NCBI RefSeq assembly: GCF_000758705.1
Contig: NZ_CP009287.1
Span: 4,898,001-4,962,000, forward strand
Length of the DNA: 64,000 nucleotides
Reading direction: 5' to 3'
Origin: Paenibacillus graminis
GTDB taxonomy: Bacteria; Bacillota; Bacilli; Paenibacillales; Paenibacillaceae
The notes beneath the pieces are model-generated. The model searched no databases, was not told where the DNA came from, and worked only from the letters and a program-made list of their open reading frames with translations. The position numbers and the translations under genes were made by a program. Below are positions 8,570-16,316 of the stretch, piece after piece. Numbering within the stretch: position 1 is the first letter of the stretch; each line of letters opens with the position of its first letter.

Positions 8570-9610
8570 ATGATGAAGGACTTATTCACCCCCTATGAGC
8601 TGCAGGATTTGAAATTGAAAAACCGTGTCGTTATGCCCCCCATGTGCCAATATTCCGTTGCCAATAAGGATGGCATCGCCACGGATTGGCACTACAATCA
8701 CTATGTAAGCCGTGCGGTCGGCGGTACAGGACTTATTATTATGGAGATGACCGATGTCGATCCGGATGGCCGGATTACCGATTATGACCTTGGAATCTGG
8801 TCAGATGATCATATTCCCGCATTGGCAAGAATCGTTGAAGCGTGCCACTCTTATGGCGCCAAGGTAGGCGTACAGATTGCCCATGCCGGACGTAAAGCCG
8901 AGGATGCTCCGCTACCTGTAGCCCCTTCCGCCATTCCTTTTAGTGCCGAGTATAAAACTCCGCGCGAGCTGACCACTGAAGAAGTAAAGGCAATGGTTCA
9001 GAAATTCCAGGCTGGCGTTGAGCGGGCCGTTCAGGCCGGTTTTGATGTCATTGAGCTGCACGGGGCACACGGTTATCTGATCCACCAGTTCCATTCCCCT
9101 TTGACCAATAAACGGACGGATGAATATGGTAAGGACCTGACGCGGTTCGGCAGAGAAGTCATCCAGGCGGCCAAAAAGGTAATGCCGGAGGGAATGCCTC
9201 TAATTATGCGTATTTCCGCACAGGAATATGTGGAAGGCGGCTACGGCCTCCGCGAGAGTGTGGAGATCGGCAGAGCGTATAAGGAAGCCGGAGCTGATAT
9301 TTTCCATGTCAGTGCCGGTGGTGAAGGTGCTATTGCTGCTGAAGGCAAACCGGGAACTCACGCTGCCTATCAGGTTCCGCTTGCCCGTGCGTTCAAGCAC
9401 GAGCTGAATGTTCCGGTGATTGCCGTCGGACGTTTGGATGAGGCTGTGCTGGCTAACGCGGTTATCGGCAACGATGAAGCCGATCTGGTCGCTGTGGGAC
9501 GGGGCATGCTGAGAAACCCGTACTGGACCCTGGAAGCCGGTGTACAGCTCGGCAAGGACGCGGGTCTGCCCAAGCAATACGAGCTTGGCTTCCCCCGTTC
9601 CCGAAGATAA
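8570..9610 (+). CDS. Old yellow enzyme family NADPH dehydrogenase (YqjM-like ene-reductase)
   Basis: A 346-residue FMN-dependent TIM-barrel oxidoreductase that reduces activated C=C bonds of enals, enones and similar electrophiles with NADPH. It begins MMKDLFTPYELQDLKLKNRV and shows PPMCQYSV, with the Cys typical of YqjM-class enzymes. VQIAHAGRKA and ELHGAHGYLIHQFHSPLTN (substrate/FMN loop) follow, then VGRGMLRNP near the end. Two adjacent ATGs (8570, 8573) are possible after CGAGGAG; the longer upstream frame has no ribosome site and crosses the promoter. Strong promoter and operator elements lie directly upstream, pointing to an inducible electrophile or oxidative-stress response. Confidence 0.93.
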   Translation: MMKDLFTPYELQDLKLKNRVVMPPMCQYSVANKDGIATDWHYNHYVSRAVGGTGLIIMEMTDVDPDGRITDYDLGIWSDDHIPALARIVEACHSYGAKVGVQIAHAGRKAEDAPLPVAPSAIPFSAEYKTPRELTTEEVKAMVQKFQAGVERAVQAGFDVIELHGAHGYLIHQFHSPLTNKRTDEYGKDLTRFGREVIQAAKKVMPEGMPLIMRISAQEYVEGGYGLRESVEIGRAYKEAGADIFHVSAGGEGAIAAEGKPGTHAAYQVPLARAFKHELNVPVIAVGRLDEAVLANAVIGNDEADLVAVGRGMLRNPYWTLEAGVQLGKDAGLPKQYELGFPRSRR

Positions 9611-9691
9611 GACTTACGCCCGTAAGGTATGTTCTAACGCCATTTCTTATACAAAACGGGACCCGGAGTGTTATAATAGACAAAAATTTAT

Positions 9692-9910
9692 TATATAAAT
9701 TGAACTTAAAAAATTAAGATAAGAGAGGGAAAGTGGCGGAGGAGAAGTTTGGAACTGTAGAGCGTTAGCGTTCGCCTTTGTATCCGGATACCATCCGCTA
9801 AAAGCGGAATGAATGAAGAAATCTGGATATTGGCAGCGGCCGGAAGTCCAAACCTCCTCTGGGGTCACGACCCATCCTAAAATACAAAAATCATAAGTTC
9901 AGTTTATATA
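9692..9910. repeat. 219-bp nested inverted-repeat element
   Basis: The element is bounded by 17-nt arms at 9692-9708 and 9894-9910 that match at 16 of 17 positions, the exception being a possible G-U pair. Inside, GAGGAGAAGTTTGGA (9739-9753) is answered by TCCAAACCTCCTC (9847-9859). The centre holds further dyads, including CCGCT-AAA-AGCGG. No reading frame fits. It could be a MITE-like mobile element or a long structured RNA. It fills most of the 339-bp gap between the ene-reductase and MarR genes. Confidence 0.75.
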
Positions 9911-9949
9911 GGCATCCTTTGGCATACATCCGGGAGAGGAATGGTATAA

Positions 9950-10384
9950 ATGAAAAATCCCCTTGAAGGCGGGCTGATCACCAGTTGGCTAAGCTTAACT
10001 CATATACAAATGAAGGTTGCGGGTGAACTGGAAGCGAAATTGCAGGAGAACTTTGGATGGTCGCTCAACGAATTCTATCTGATGTTCTTCCTGTCCGAAG
10101 CGCCGGAGAAGAAGCTCCGCCTGCAGCAGCTGGAGGCGATGGTCGGGCTCAGCCAGAGTGCCGTCTCCAGGCTGGTCAGCCGCTTTGAAGCGAAGGGCTG
10201 CGGGGCACTGCAAAGAACGGTATGCGACGACGACCGCAGAAGTATCTATACCTCCCTGACCCCTCTCGGCCAGGAAAAGGTAGACCGTGCACAAGTGACG
10301 GTGAACGAGGTGCTTCATGAAGCTTTTCCCCGTGCGGAAACCAAGCTGTTGCTGGAGCAAATGCTGCAGCTCCCGCAGCAATAA
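9950..10384 (+). CDS. MarR family transcriptional regulator
   Basis: A 144-residue winged-helix protein. The recognition helix region QLEAMVGLSQSAVSRLVSRFEAKG (about residues 61-84) is followed by the wing LQRTVCDDDRRSIYTSLTPLGQEKV, the classic MarR DDRR..LT signature. A Cys sits in the wing and another (KGCGAL) just before it; redox or electrophile sensing is possible but unproven. GGGAGAGG precedes the ATG. It follows the ene-reductase on the same strand and probably represses it through the palindrome at 8527-8542. A terminator follows. Confidence 0.88.
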   Translation: MKNPLEGGLITSWLSLTHIQMKVAGELEAKLQENFGWSLNEFYLMFFLSEAPEKKLRLQQLEAMVGLSQSAVSRLVSRFEAKGCGALQRTVCDDDRRSIYTSLTPLGQEKVDRAQVTVNEVLHEAFPRAETKLLLEQMLQLPQQ

Positions 10385-10408
10385 TGCCCAAGCCGGGCTT
10401 CCCCTTAT

Positions 10409-10446
10409 AAAAACCTGCTGTCTCATACACGAGGCGGCAGGTTTTT
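10409..10446 (+). terminator. Terminator of the MarR gene
   Basis: AAAACCTGCTGTCTC and GAGGCGGCAGGTTTT pair along 15 bp (two G-U pairs) around a 6-nt loop, ending in T5. It starts 24 bases after the MarR stop. It may also serve the convergent kinase gene. Confidence 0.88.
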
Positions 10447-10583
10447 GTATAATTACTTTTCACCTATCCTGGGGTTGCGGTATCCGCTGTGGTCAGCCGG
10501 TTAAATGGATGAGTCGACCTGGTCGACGGCCTCAGCCTGCTGGATAGTCTTGATTTTCCCTTTTGCCACAAACAAAAGTTATC

Positions 10584-11558
10584 TCAAAACATAATCCGCA
10601 CCGTAGTCCCCTTTTCCACCTCCGAGGAAATTCCCACCTCATGCCCCAGCTTGCCGCAGATCTGCTTCACCAAATAGAGGCCCATCCCAGTGGATTCCTG
10701 GAAGCTGCGCCCGTTGACTCCCGTAAAATAAGCATCGAACACACGCGGCAAATCGCCGGGCGGAATACCCACTCCTTCATCACGCACCTCCAGTACTGGC
10801 CTGCCCTGCTCCCCCGTATATCCGTAAAAATGCACAAACCGCCCTTCCTCCACCGTATACCGCAGCGCATTGGTAATGAGCTGGGTCAGCACAAAGGACA
10901 GCCATTTTTCGTCTGAGGTAATGAGCAGGCCGTTCTCTACCGTAATGGCCGGGAATACGCGTTTGCGGATAAACAGCCGTTTCTGCTCCGAGGTCACGCC
11001 CCGCACAACCGCCGCAAGCTCCAGCCGCTCCACATAGAAATCATGTTCGAAGGTATCCAGGCGGGCTGTGTAAAGCACGGTATCCAGCCCTTTCTTGAGC
11101 CGGTCCAGCTCATCCCCGATGGCCGTAAAAGGAGGCCCGTCCTTGCCCTGGATGATGAGGTGGATGACCGACAGCGGGGTCTTCATGCCATGCACCCACT
11201 GGTTAATGAAGTGAATATGCTCCTCCAGCTTGTGGCGGTAGCTGTGCAGATCGTTCTGGTACAGGCGGAACTGGTGGGCCAGCAGTCTGCGCAGGCTCTC
11301 CGCCAGCGGAGAGCTCTGGGCAGGTCCGCCGGAGTCATCCAGCGAGGCGGGGAGATTCAGCAGACGTTCGTAAAAGGAACGGTTGGAGAAATAGCGGTAC
11401 GCCAGATAAGCCAGCAGCAGACAGGTGCTGAGCAGGCCTGCATACAGGCTTACGTTCACTCCGCTGCTTCCGTCCAGACGGTACACCAGGGTGATCATCA
11501 GGAGCTGAGCCAGATAGATGACAATCAGAGGCGACTGTTCACGCAAAAAGAGCTTCAT
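10584..11558 (-). CDS. BceS-like intramembrane-sensing histidine kinase
   Basis: A 324-residue kinase with two N-terminal membrane helices (about residues 10-26 and 38-55) and almost no extracellular loop, the mark of intramembrane-sensing kinases that take their signal from a Bce transporter. The phosphoacceptor His is at 123 in NQWVHGMKTPLSVIH. The ATPase domain has the N-box LTQLITNALRYT and G-boxes DEGVGIPPGDLP and STGMGLYLV. It starts one base after the response-regulator stop, with GGGGAGG inside that gene. Its partner transporter is most likely the one at 5658-8352. Confidence 0.9.
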   Translation of the reverse strand: MKLFLREQSPLIVIYLAQLLMITLVYRLDGSSGVNVSLYAGLLSTCLLLAYLAYRYFSNRSFYERLLNLPASLDDSGGPAQSSPLAESLRRLLAHQFRLYQNDLHSYRHKLEEHIHFINQWVHGMKTPLSVIHLIIQGKDGPPFTAIGDELDRLKKGLDTVLYTARLDTFEHDFYVERLELAAVVRGVTSEQKRLFIRKRVFPAITVENGLLITSDEKWLSFVLTQLITNALRYTVEEGRFVHFYGYTGEQGRPVLEVRDEGVGIPPGDLPRVFDAYFTGVNGRSFQESTGMGLYLVKQICGKLGHEVGISSEVEKGTTVRIMF

Positions 11559-11559
11559 G

Positions 11560-12258
11560 CTACGCCTCCCCCCAGTTCTCGCACAGCCTGTAGCCTTGAC
11601 CGCGGACAGTCTGCAGACCGTCCGCAATATCCAGGGCCGAGAGCTTTTTGCGCACCCGGGTTACGTACACATTCAGCGTATTGTCATCGACAAAAGCCTG
11701 GTCATCCCAGATTTTCTCCAGCAGCCGGTCGCGGGTGACGACAGTGCCCGCTTTTTGCATCAGCTCGTCGAGAATTTTGGCTTCGGTGTGGCTGAGATCA
11801 ATTTTGGCACTCCCGCGGGACAGAACCAGCCGTTCAACATCCAGCATCAACCCCGCTACCGTAAGGCTGCGCTCCGTGCCTCCTCCGGCATAGGAGCCGT
11901 AGGCCCGGCGGAGATGGCTTTTGATTTTGGCGAGGGCAATCTCATAATCAAACGGCTTCGTGATGTAATCATCGGCTCCGTTTTCCAGCGCCATCACCTG
12001 ATCCATTTTGCCCTCACGGGCAGAGATGAACAAGATCGGGCAGGTGGAGAGACCGCGGATTTGGCGGCACCAGTAATACCCGTCGAATTTCGGCAGATTC
12101 ACATCCAGCAGCACCAGATGGGGGGCAAACTGCTCGAACTCCATCCGGACTGCTTCAAAATCATGCACTGCCTGCGTCTCATAGCCGAATTTATGTAAAT
12201 AATCCTGAAGCAGCATTACCAGTCCACGGTCGTCTTCGATAATAAAAATTTTGAACAT
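11560..12258 (-). CDS. BceR-like OmpR-family response regulator
   Basis: A 232-residue regulator. The receiver domain has acidic residues at IIEDD (9-10), the phosphoacceptor Asp52 in LVLLDVNLPKFDGY and the conserved Lys in YITKPFD. The C-terminal winged helix contains LSHTEAKILDELM and DNTLNVYVTRVRKKL. GGAGG lies 8 nt before the ATG at 12258; the longer in-frame start at 12306 lacks one. Phosphorylated by the downstream kinase, it should activate the Bce-like transporter promoter, whose TNACA-N4-TGTAA site matches this regulator class. Confidence 0.9.
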   Translation of the reverse strand: MFKIFIIEDDRGLVMLLQDYLHKFGYETQAVHDFEAVRMEFEQFAPHLVLLDVNLPKFDGYYWCRQIRGLSTCPILFISAREGKMDQVMALENGADDYITKPFDYEIALAKIKSHLRRAYGSYAGGGTERSLTVAGLMLDVERLVLSRGSAKIDLSHTEAKILDELMQKAGTVVTRDRLLEKIWDDQAFVDDNTLNVYVTRVRKKLSALDIADGLQTVRGQGYRLCENWGEA

Positions 12259-12768
12259 ATCAGGCCTCCGGTTTGCAGCATAAGCCCGTTTAGGGGTTTG
12301 CCCCATAATATATACAGTCCCTTGCGAGTAGTCAAATTAGGGGGATGATGATTGATGGCGTGGAATATATAAATCCTTATAGTTTAAAATAGTATTGCCC
12401 ACATGAAATCTGTGGTGTTCCAGCCAGCTCCTGTTGAAGATATTCATATGATTCCGGTATGATTGTAGTTTGTGCAACAGAATTGTTCCTCTATGGGATT
12501 AAAACGCAATCTGCTGTATTTCCTGCAATTGGTTTCTGTGATTTCGGCTTTATGGGTGCAATTCAGGAGATTTTGCTGCACAACCTGCAATAGATTCTAT
12601 TTTCGCTTAAACTTGGGGGCAATCAGCTGCAGATATTGCAATAGATCAGGTCTCGGGTATACATTTTAAGCAGCTATTTGGCAGCTATCCCCTAACCATT
12701 TCAATTTTCGCTGGATAGGCGACAATCTTACACTGCGTTAATTCATTTACGCCAGGAGGTACTTTAGG
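12259..12768. other. Gene-free region with degenerate short repeats
   Basis: I see no gene in these 510 bases. The part from about 12471 to 12640 has roughly three degenerate, loosely spaced copies of a unit with recurring words such as CTGCAAT, TTCT and GGCAATC (for example near 12526 and 12586). This looks like decayed intergenic repeats. The right end must hold the methyltransferase promoter. Confidence 0.45.
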
Positions 12769-13503
12769 ATGAAGCAGAACAAATACGACGAGGCCGGTTT
12801 TTTTGCCAAATATAGCGCAATGCCCCGCTCCACCGGGGGACTGGAGGCTGCCGGAGAATGGAGCACCTTCCGCTCCCTGCTTCCTGATTTACACGGTAAA
12901 AGAGTACTGGATCTCGGCTGCGGTTTCGGCTGGCATTGCCGGTATGCCCGCGGGCAGCATGCGGAATCTGTGGTGGGCATCGACCTGTCCGAAAAAATGC
13001 TAGAGCGGGCCAGGGTGATGACAGATGACCCCGGGATCGAATACCGCCGGGGCGCGATTGAGGACATCCGGTTCGCTGCGGGCGAATTTGATGTGGTGAT
13101 CAGCTCACTCGCCATCCACTATGTCGAGCGGTTCGATCTACTCTGCCGCGAGGTTCAGCATTGCCTTCGGCCGGGCGGCAGCTTTGTGCTCTCCGTGGAG
13201 CATCCCATCTATACTGCGCTCGCCGCGCAGGACTGGCACTACGGTCCGGATGGCGCGAAGCTCCATTGGCCGCTGGACCATTATCATGATGAAGGCCCGC
13301 GCGAAGCCAGATTCCTTGAGGATGATGTGATTAAATATCACCGCAATATAGCGACTTATCTCAATACGCTGATCAACTCCGGCTTCACAGTCACGAAGCT
13401 CTCCGAGCTTCAGCCGACCCCGGAGATGCTGGAGCAGTACGCCGCCTGGCATGAGGAGCTGCGCCGCCCCATGTTCCTGCTGCTCTCGGCAGTGCGAAAT
13501 TAG
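12769..13503 (+). CDS. Class I SAM-dependent methyltransferase
   Basis: A 244-residue cytosolic methyltransferase of the methyltransferase-11 type. Motif I is RVLDLGCGFGWHCRYA (about residues 45-60). The acidic end of strand 2 is VVGIDLSEKML, motif III/IV is FDVVISSLAIHYVERF, and LRPGGSFVLSVEHPIY follows. The substrate is not predictable. CAGGAGG stands upstream of the ATG. It is monocistronic; its 3' end runs directly into a tandem-repeat tract starting within about 60 bases. Confidence 0.9.
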   Translation: MKQNKYDEAGFFAKYSAMPRSTGGLEAAGEWSTFRSLLPDLHGKRVLDLGCGFGWHCRYARGQHAESVVGIDLSEKMLERARVMTDDPGIEYRRGAIEDIRFAAGEFDVVISSLAIHYVERFDLLCREVQHCLRPGGSFVLSVEHPIYTALAAQDWHYGPDGAKLHWPLDHYHDEGPREARFLEDDVIKYHRNIATYLNTLINSGFTVTKLSELQPTPEMLEQYAAWHEELRRPMFLLLSAVRN

Positions 13504-13564
13504 CAGGGCTGCTGATGTGGTTGCAGGTGCGGGTGCAGACATAGGTGGAGACATAGCTGGAGAA

Positions 13565-13965
13565 GACTGACGCAGACATAGTCGCAGTTGCGGTTGCAAA
13601 CATTGTTGGAGAAGACAAACGCAGACATAGTCGCAGTTGCAGTTGCAAACGTAGTTGGAGAAGACTGACGCAGACATAGTCGCAGTTGCAAACGTAGTTG
13701 GAAAAGACTGACGCAGACATAGTCGCAGTTGCAAACGTAGTTGGAAAAGACTGACGCAGACATAGTCGCAGTTGCAAACGTAGTTGGAAAAGACTGACGC
13801 AGACATAGTCGCAGTTGCAAATGTAGTTGGAAAAGACTGACGCAGACATAGTCGCAGTTGCGGTTGCAAACATTGTTGGAGAAGACTGACGCAGACATAG
13901 TCGCAGTTGCAAACGCAGTTGGAAAAGACTGGCAGACATAGTCGCAGTTGCGGTTGCAAACGTAA
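13565..13965. repeat. Nine tandem copies of a 43/49-bp repeat
   Basis: The core GCAGACATAGTCGCAGTTGC recurs nine times (core starts near 13571, 13620, 13669, 13712, 13755, 13798, 13841, 13890 and 13931). Spacing is 43 or 49 bp, the longer units carrying an extra six bases, usually GGTTGC. Four central copies are almost identical. Because 43 is not a multiple of three, all minus-strand frames are open across the tract, giving misleading repetitive ORFs. It lies directly after the methyltransferase gene and looks like a variable-number tandem repeat. Confidence 0.93.
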
Positions 13966-14106
13966 GTCTGAGAAGGAACAAAGCGGCTTCGCCGTCCTTT
14001 AGCTTCACTGGACTCTGGTGCTCTTTGATTTCAGTATAGCGTTACCTGGAGAACGACTTCTATGAATCTACGGCAACTCCAGTTGGAACCCATTTCACCA
14101 AGTTGC

Positions 14107-14412
14107 CCACTTCTGGTCTAATCAAAGGTATTCATATCTCTCATTTCACCCAGTCACCCACTTCTGGTCTAATCAAAGGTATTTATACCTCTCATTCCAC
14201 CCAGTCACCCACTTCTGGTCTAATCAAAGGTATTCATACCTCTCATTTCACCCAGTCACCCACTTCTGGTCTAATCAAAGGTATTTATACCTCTCATTTC
14301 ACCTAGTCGCCCACTTCTGATCTAATCAAAGGTATTTATACCTCTCATTCCACCCAGTCATTCACATCTGGTCAAATCAAGGGTATTTATACCTCTCATT
14401 TCACCCAGCCAC
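14107..14412. repeat. Six tandem copies of a 51-bp repeat
   Basis: Units start at 14107, 14158, 14209, 14260, 14311 and 14362 and contain CTTCTGGTCTAATCAAAGG followed by TATTYATACCTCTCATT. The period is 17 codons, so a plus-strand frame reads a repeating PTSGLIKGI peptide from an ATG at 14103. It lacks a ribosome binding site and ends inside the array, so I treat it as non-coding. Confidence 0.9.
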
Positions 14413-14417
14413 CCTTT

Positions 14418-14457
14418 GCCGCTACAACAACGGTACTTCTGCCGTTGTTGTAGCGGC
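14418..14457. repeat. Perfect 16-bp inverted repeat
   Basis: GCCGCTACAACAACGG and CCGTTGTTGTAGCGGC are exact complements around an 8-nt loop, directly after the 51-bp array. No T-run follows, so a terminator is doubtful; a stable RNA hairpin or protein site is possible. Confidence 0.8.
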
Positions 14458-14610
14458 GAATCGGACTCCGGCATTCTCACCGCATGGCATCGTTAGGAAA
14501 CCATTATTGACCGCGGAATTTGTGTGGTTTCCTGCCGGAAACGATGAGTTCCCTTCGCGATCTTTCTGCGGCTAATGCCGACCAGATAACCGTTATTGGG
14601 GAGGATTGTC

Positions 14611-14642
14611 CATTCCGCCATTCCGCCATTCCGCCATTCCGC
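14611..14642. repeat. Octamer repeat CATTCCGC x4
   Basis: Four exact tandem copies of an 8-bp word occur in the upstream region of the MerR gene. Slipped-strand copy-number change is likely here. The distance to the MerR promoter is about 100 bases, so an effect on expression is uncertain. Confidence 0.85.
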
Positions 14643-14744
14643 CCTTTCGCCCTTCCGCAGGACAAACGGACGGAGGTTCCGCGAATTGTCGCTGGAATAT
14701 CCTGTTCGCCTTTACATCGTGCAATCAAAGTGCTACGATACAAA

Positions 14745-14762
14745 CATGACGTTAACGTTATA
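14745..14762. promoter_or_regulatory. MerR-type operator before the regulator gene
   Basis: CATGACGTTAACGTTAT contains the dyad ACGTTAACGT in the promoter of the MerR gene, 27 bases before its start. The same word stands before the downstream oxidoreductase gene, so the regulator probably controls itself. Confidence 0.7.
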
Positions 14763-14788
14763 TTCTATTGTGAAAGGAGTGATCAATC

Positions 14789-15175
14789 ATGGACCGCATG
14801 CGTATCGGCGAGTTGACAGAGCGGGCAGGGGTTACTCAGCGCACGGTCCGCTACTATGAGAGCATCGGATTGCTTCCTTCAGGGGAGCGCGAGGGCAACG
14901 GTCATCACTACTACACGGAAGAGACGGTCGCCCGTCTGCGGAAGATCGATCAGTTGAAGACGCTGGGCCTAAGCCTTGAGGAGATCCGGGACGTAATCGG
15001 GCTCTACTTCACGGACCCTAGCGGGATACAGCCGAAACGAAAGGTTCTCGGCCTGCTGCACCAGCATCTGGCCGACACAGATAAGAAGCTCGAAGCACTG
15101 GGGCAGTTCCGTGCCGATCTGCAATCCCATATCGAACGCTTCGAGCGGTGGCTCGAGACCAATGATCGAGCCTAA
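14789..15175 (+). CDS. MerR family transcriptional regulator
   Basis: A 128-residue regulator. The N-terminal MerR helix-turn-helix reads MRIGELTERAGVTQRTVRYYESIGLLP, followed by the second wing segment YYTEETVARLRKIDQLKTLGLSLEEI. A C-terminal coiled coil (about residues 85-122) serves for dimerisation. There is no cysteine cluster for metal sensing, so the effector is probably a small organic molecule. AAAGGAG precedes the ATG. An identical operator before this gene and before the following oxidoreductase shows the pair is one regulatory unit. Confidence 0.9.
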   Translation: MDRMRIGELTERAGVTQRTVRYYESIGLLPSGEREGNGHHYYTEETVARLRKIDQLKTLGLSLEEIRDVIGLYFTDPSGIQPKRKVLGLLHQHLADTDKKLEALGQFRADLQSHIERFERWLETNDRA

Positions 15176-15189
15176 ATTTTTTTACTCAA

Positions 15190-15211
15190 AACATGACGTT
15201 AACGTTATGTT
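15190..15211. promoter_or_regulatory. MerR-type operator before the oxidoreductase gene
   Basis: AACATGACGTTAACGTTATG is the second copy of the sequence at 14745-14762; 17 bases are identical between the two. The near-perfect dyad lies between the two genes, 29 bases before the downstream ATG. Confidence 0.72.
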
Positions 15212-15240
15212 TCTAAAATTTCGAAGGAGGAATTATATTC

Positions 15241-16065
15241 ATGAGCGAAAACATTGGATTTATCGGACTCGGTCTGCTCGGGCTGCCCATCGCAGCTAAT
15301 CTGCTGCAAGCGCGGTATGCGCTGACCGTATACAACCGCACCGCGGACAAAGCGAAGCCGCTCGTGGCCCAGGGCGCGTTGCAGGCAGCCCGTCCCGCCG
15401 ACACCGTGACGGCCGGAGGCATTGTCGTTACCCTGGTGTGGGACGATGAAGCACTGGAAAGCATCGTCGGAAGCGAGGATTTCCTGGAGCGGCTCGGACC
15501 AGGCGGCATTCACGTATCGATGAGCACGGTGTCGCCGGATACGGGCAGGAAGCTGGCGGACTTGCACGCGCGGCATGGCTCCGTCTATGTCGAGGCGCCC
15601 GTCTTCGGGCGGCCCGAGGCGGCCGCTGCCAAGCAGCTGTGGATTCCCGTAGCGGGTCCGCAGGAAGCGAAGGAGCGGGTGCGGCCAGTGCTGGAGGCGA
15701 TGGGAGCCAAAGGGATCTTTGACTTCGGTGAAGAAGCAGGGACGGCCGTGCTCGTCAAGCTGATCGGTAACTTCCTCATCGTCTCCGCCGGACGCTCGCT
15801 GGAGGAAGCACTAGGCATGGCCGAGCGCGGCGGAGCCGATCCCAAAGCGGTGGCCGAGATGCTTACGAGCACGCTGTTTCCCGCCCCCATCTATCAATCC
15901 TACGGTAAAATGATCGCCGAGAAGACAGCAAATCTCTCCGAAAGCAAAATTCCGCAGAAGGATGTCGGCCTCTTTCTGGCGGCGGCGCAAAACGCGCATT
16001 TCCCCGCTCCGCTCGCCGGTCAGCTGCTTGATATGCTGGAGGGCGGAGATCGGAGCAGACAATAA
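15241..16065 (+). CDS. NAD(P)-dependent oxidoreductase of the 3-hydroxyisobutyrate dehydrogenase / 6PGDH family
   Basis: A 274-residue beta-hydroxyacid dehydrogenase-like protein. The Rossmann fold begins IGFIGLGLLGLPIAANLL (about residues 5-22). VYNRTADKAKPL follows, and HVSMSTVSPDTGRKLADLH is the substrate-binding stretch. The family's catalytic Lys is in VKLIGNFLIVSAGRSLEEA. Members reduce or oxidise 3-hydroxyacids or act as imine/glyoxylate-type reductases; the substrate here is unknown. GAAGGAGG precedes the ATG. It is controlled by the neighbouring MerR protein through a shared operator and ends in a strong terminator. Confidence 0.88.
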   Translation: MSENIGFIGLGLLGLPIAANLLQARYALTVYNRTADKAKPLVAQGALQAARPADTVTAGGIVVTLVWDDEALESIVGSEDFLERLGPGGIHVSMSTVSPDTGRKLADLHARHGSVYVEAPVFGRPEAAAAKQLWIPVAGPQEAKERVRPVLEAMGAKGIFDFGEEAGTAVLVKLIGNFLIVSAGRSLEEALGMAERGGADPKAVAEMLTSTLFPAPIYQSYGKMIAEKTANLSESKIPQKDVGLFLAAAQNAHFPAPLAGQLLDMLEGGDRSRQ

Positions 16066-16085
16066 ATTGAGCCGATTCGCAAAAT

Positions 16086-16138
16086 AAGAAGGGGCTGTCC
16101 CAAGGTCACGAACGTGACCTGAGGGACAACCCCTTCTT
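16086..16138 (+). terminator. Long terminator hairpin after the oxidoreductase
   Basis: Outer arms AAGAAGGGGCTGTCCC / GGGACAACCCCTTCTT (one mismatch) enclose a perfect inner hairpin AGGTCACG-AA-CGTGACCT, ending in T3. It could stop transcription in both directions. Confidence 0.8.
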
Positions 16139-16316
16139 TGTAAAACAAAATCAAACCATCCTTTGGAAAATGGAAGGGACGAGCAACCCTCAAAAGGTGA
16201 GGGTTCCTTGTACCTCCCTATTCCCAAGCCAGGCTTATAAGGTGCAGATCGGAACGTGTCAGCGTCACGCCAAGCAGTCCGGTAACAGGGCCGGATGCTC
16301 CACTAGGTGCAAAGCT

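Noticed and set aside
10513..10527. Palindrome GTCGACC-T-GGTCGAC between the MarR and kinase genes
   Set aside because: It lies at the ends of convergent genes, away from any promoter, and nothing else supports a role.
13138..14008. Three long overlapping minus-strand ORFs with repeated FATATMSASVF-type peptides
   Set aside because: They are produced by the 43/49-bp tandem repeat; all frames are open by periodicity, there is no ribosome binding site, and they overlap the methyltransferase gene.
14103..14306. ORF with a 17-residue repeat (PTSGLIKGI)
   Set aside because: The frame is open because the repeat is 51 bp; no ribosome site, and the frame stops inside the array.
13503..14412. CRISPR array
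   Set aside because: The 43- and 51-bp units are contiguous repeats without unique spacers, and there are no cas genes in the window.
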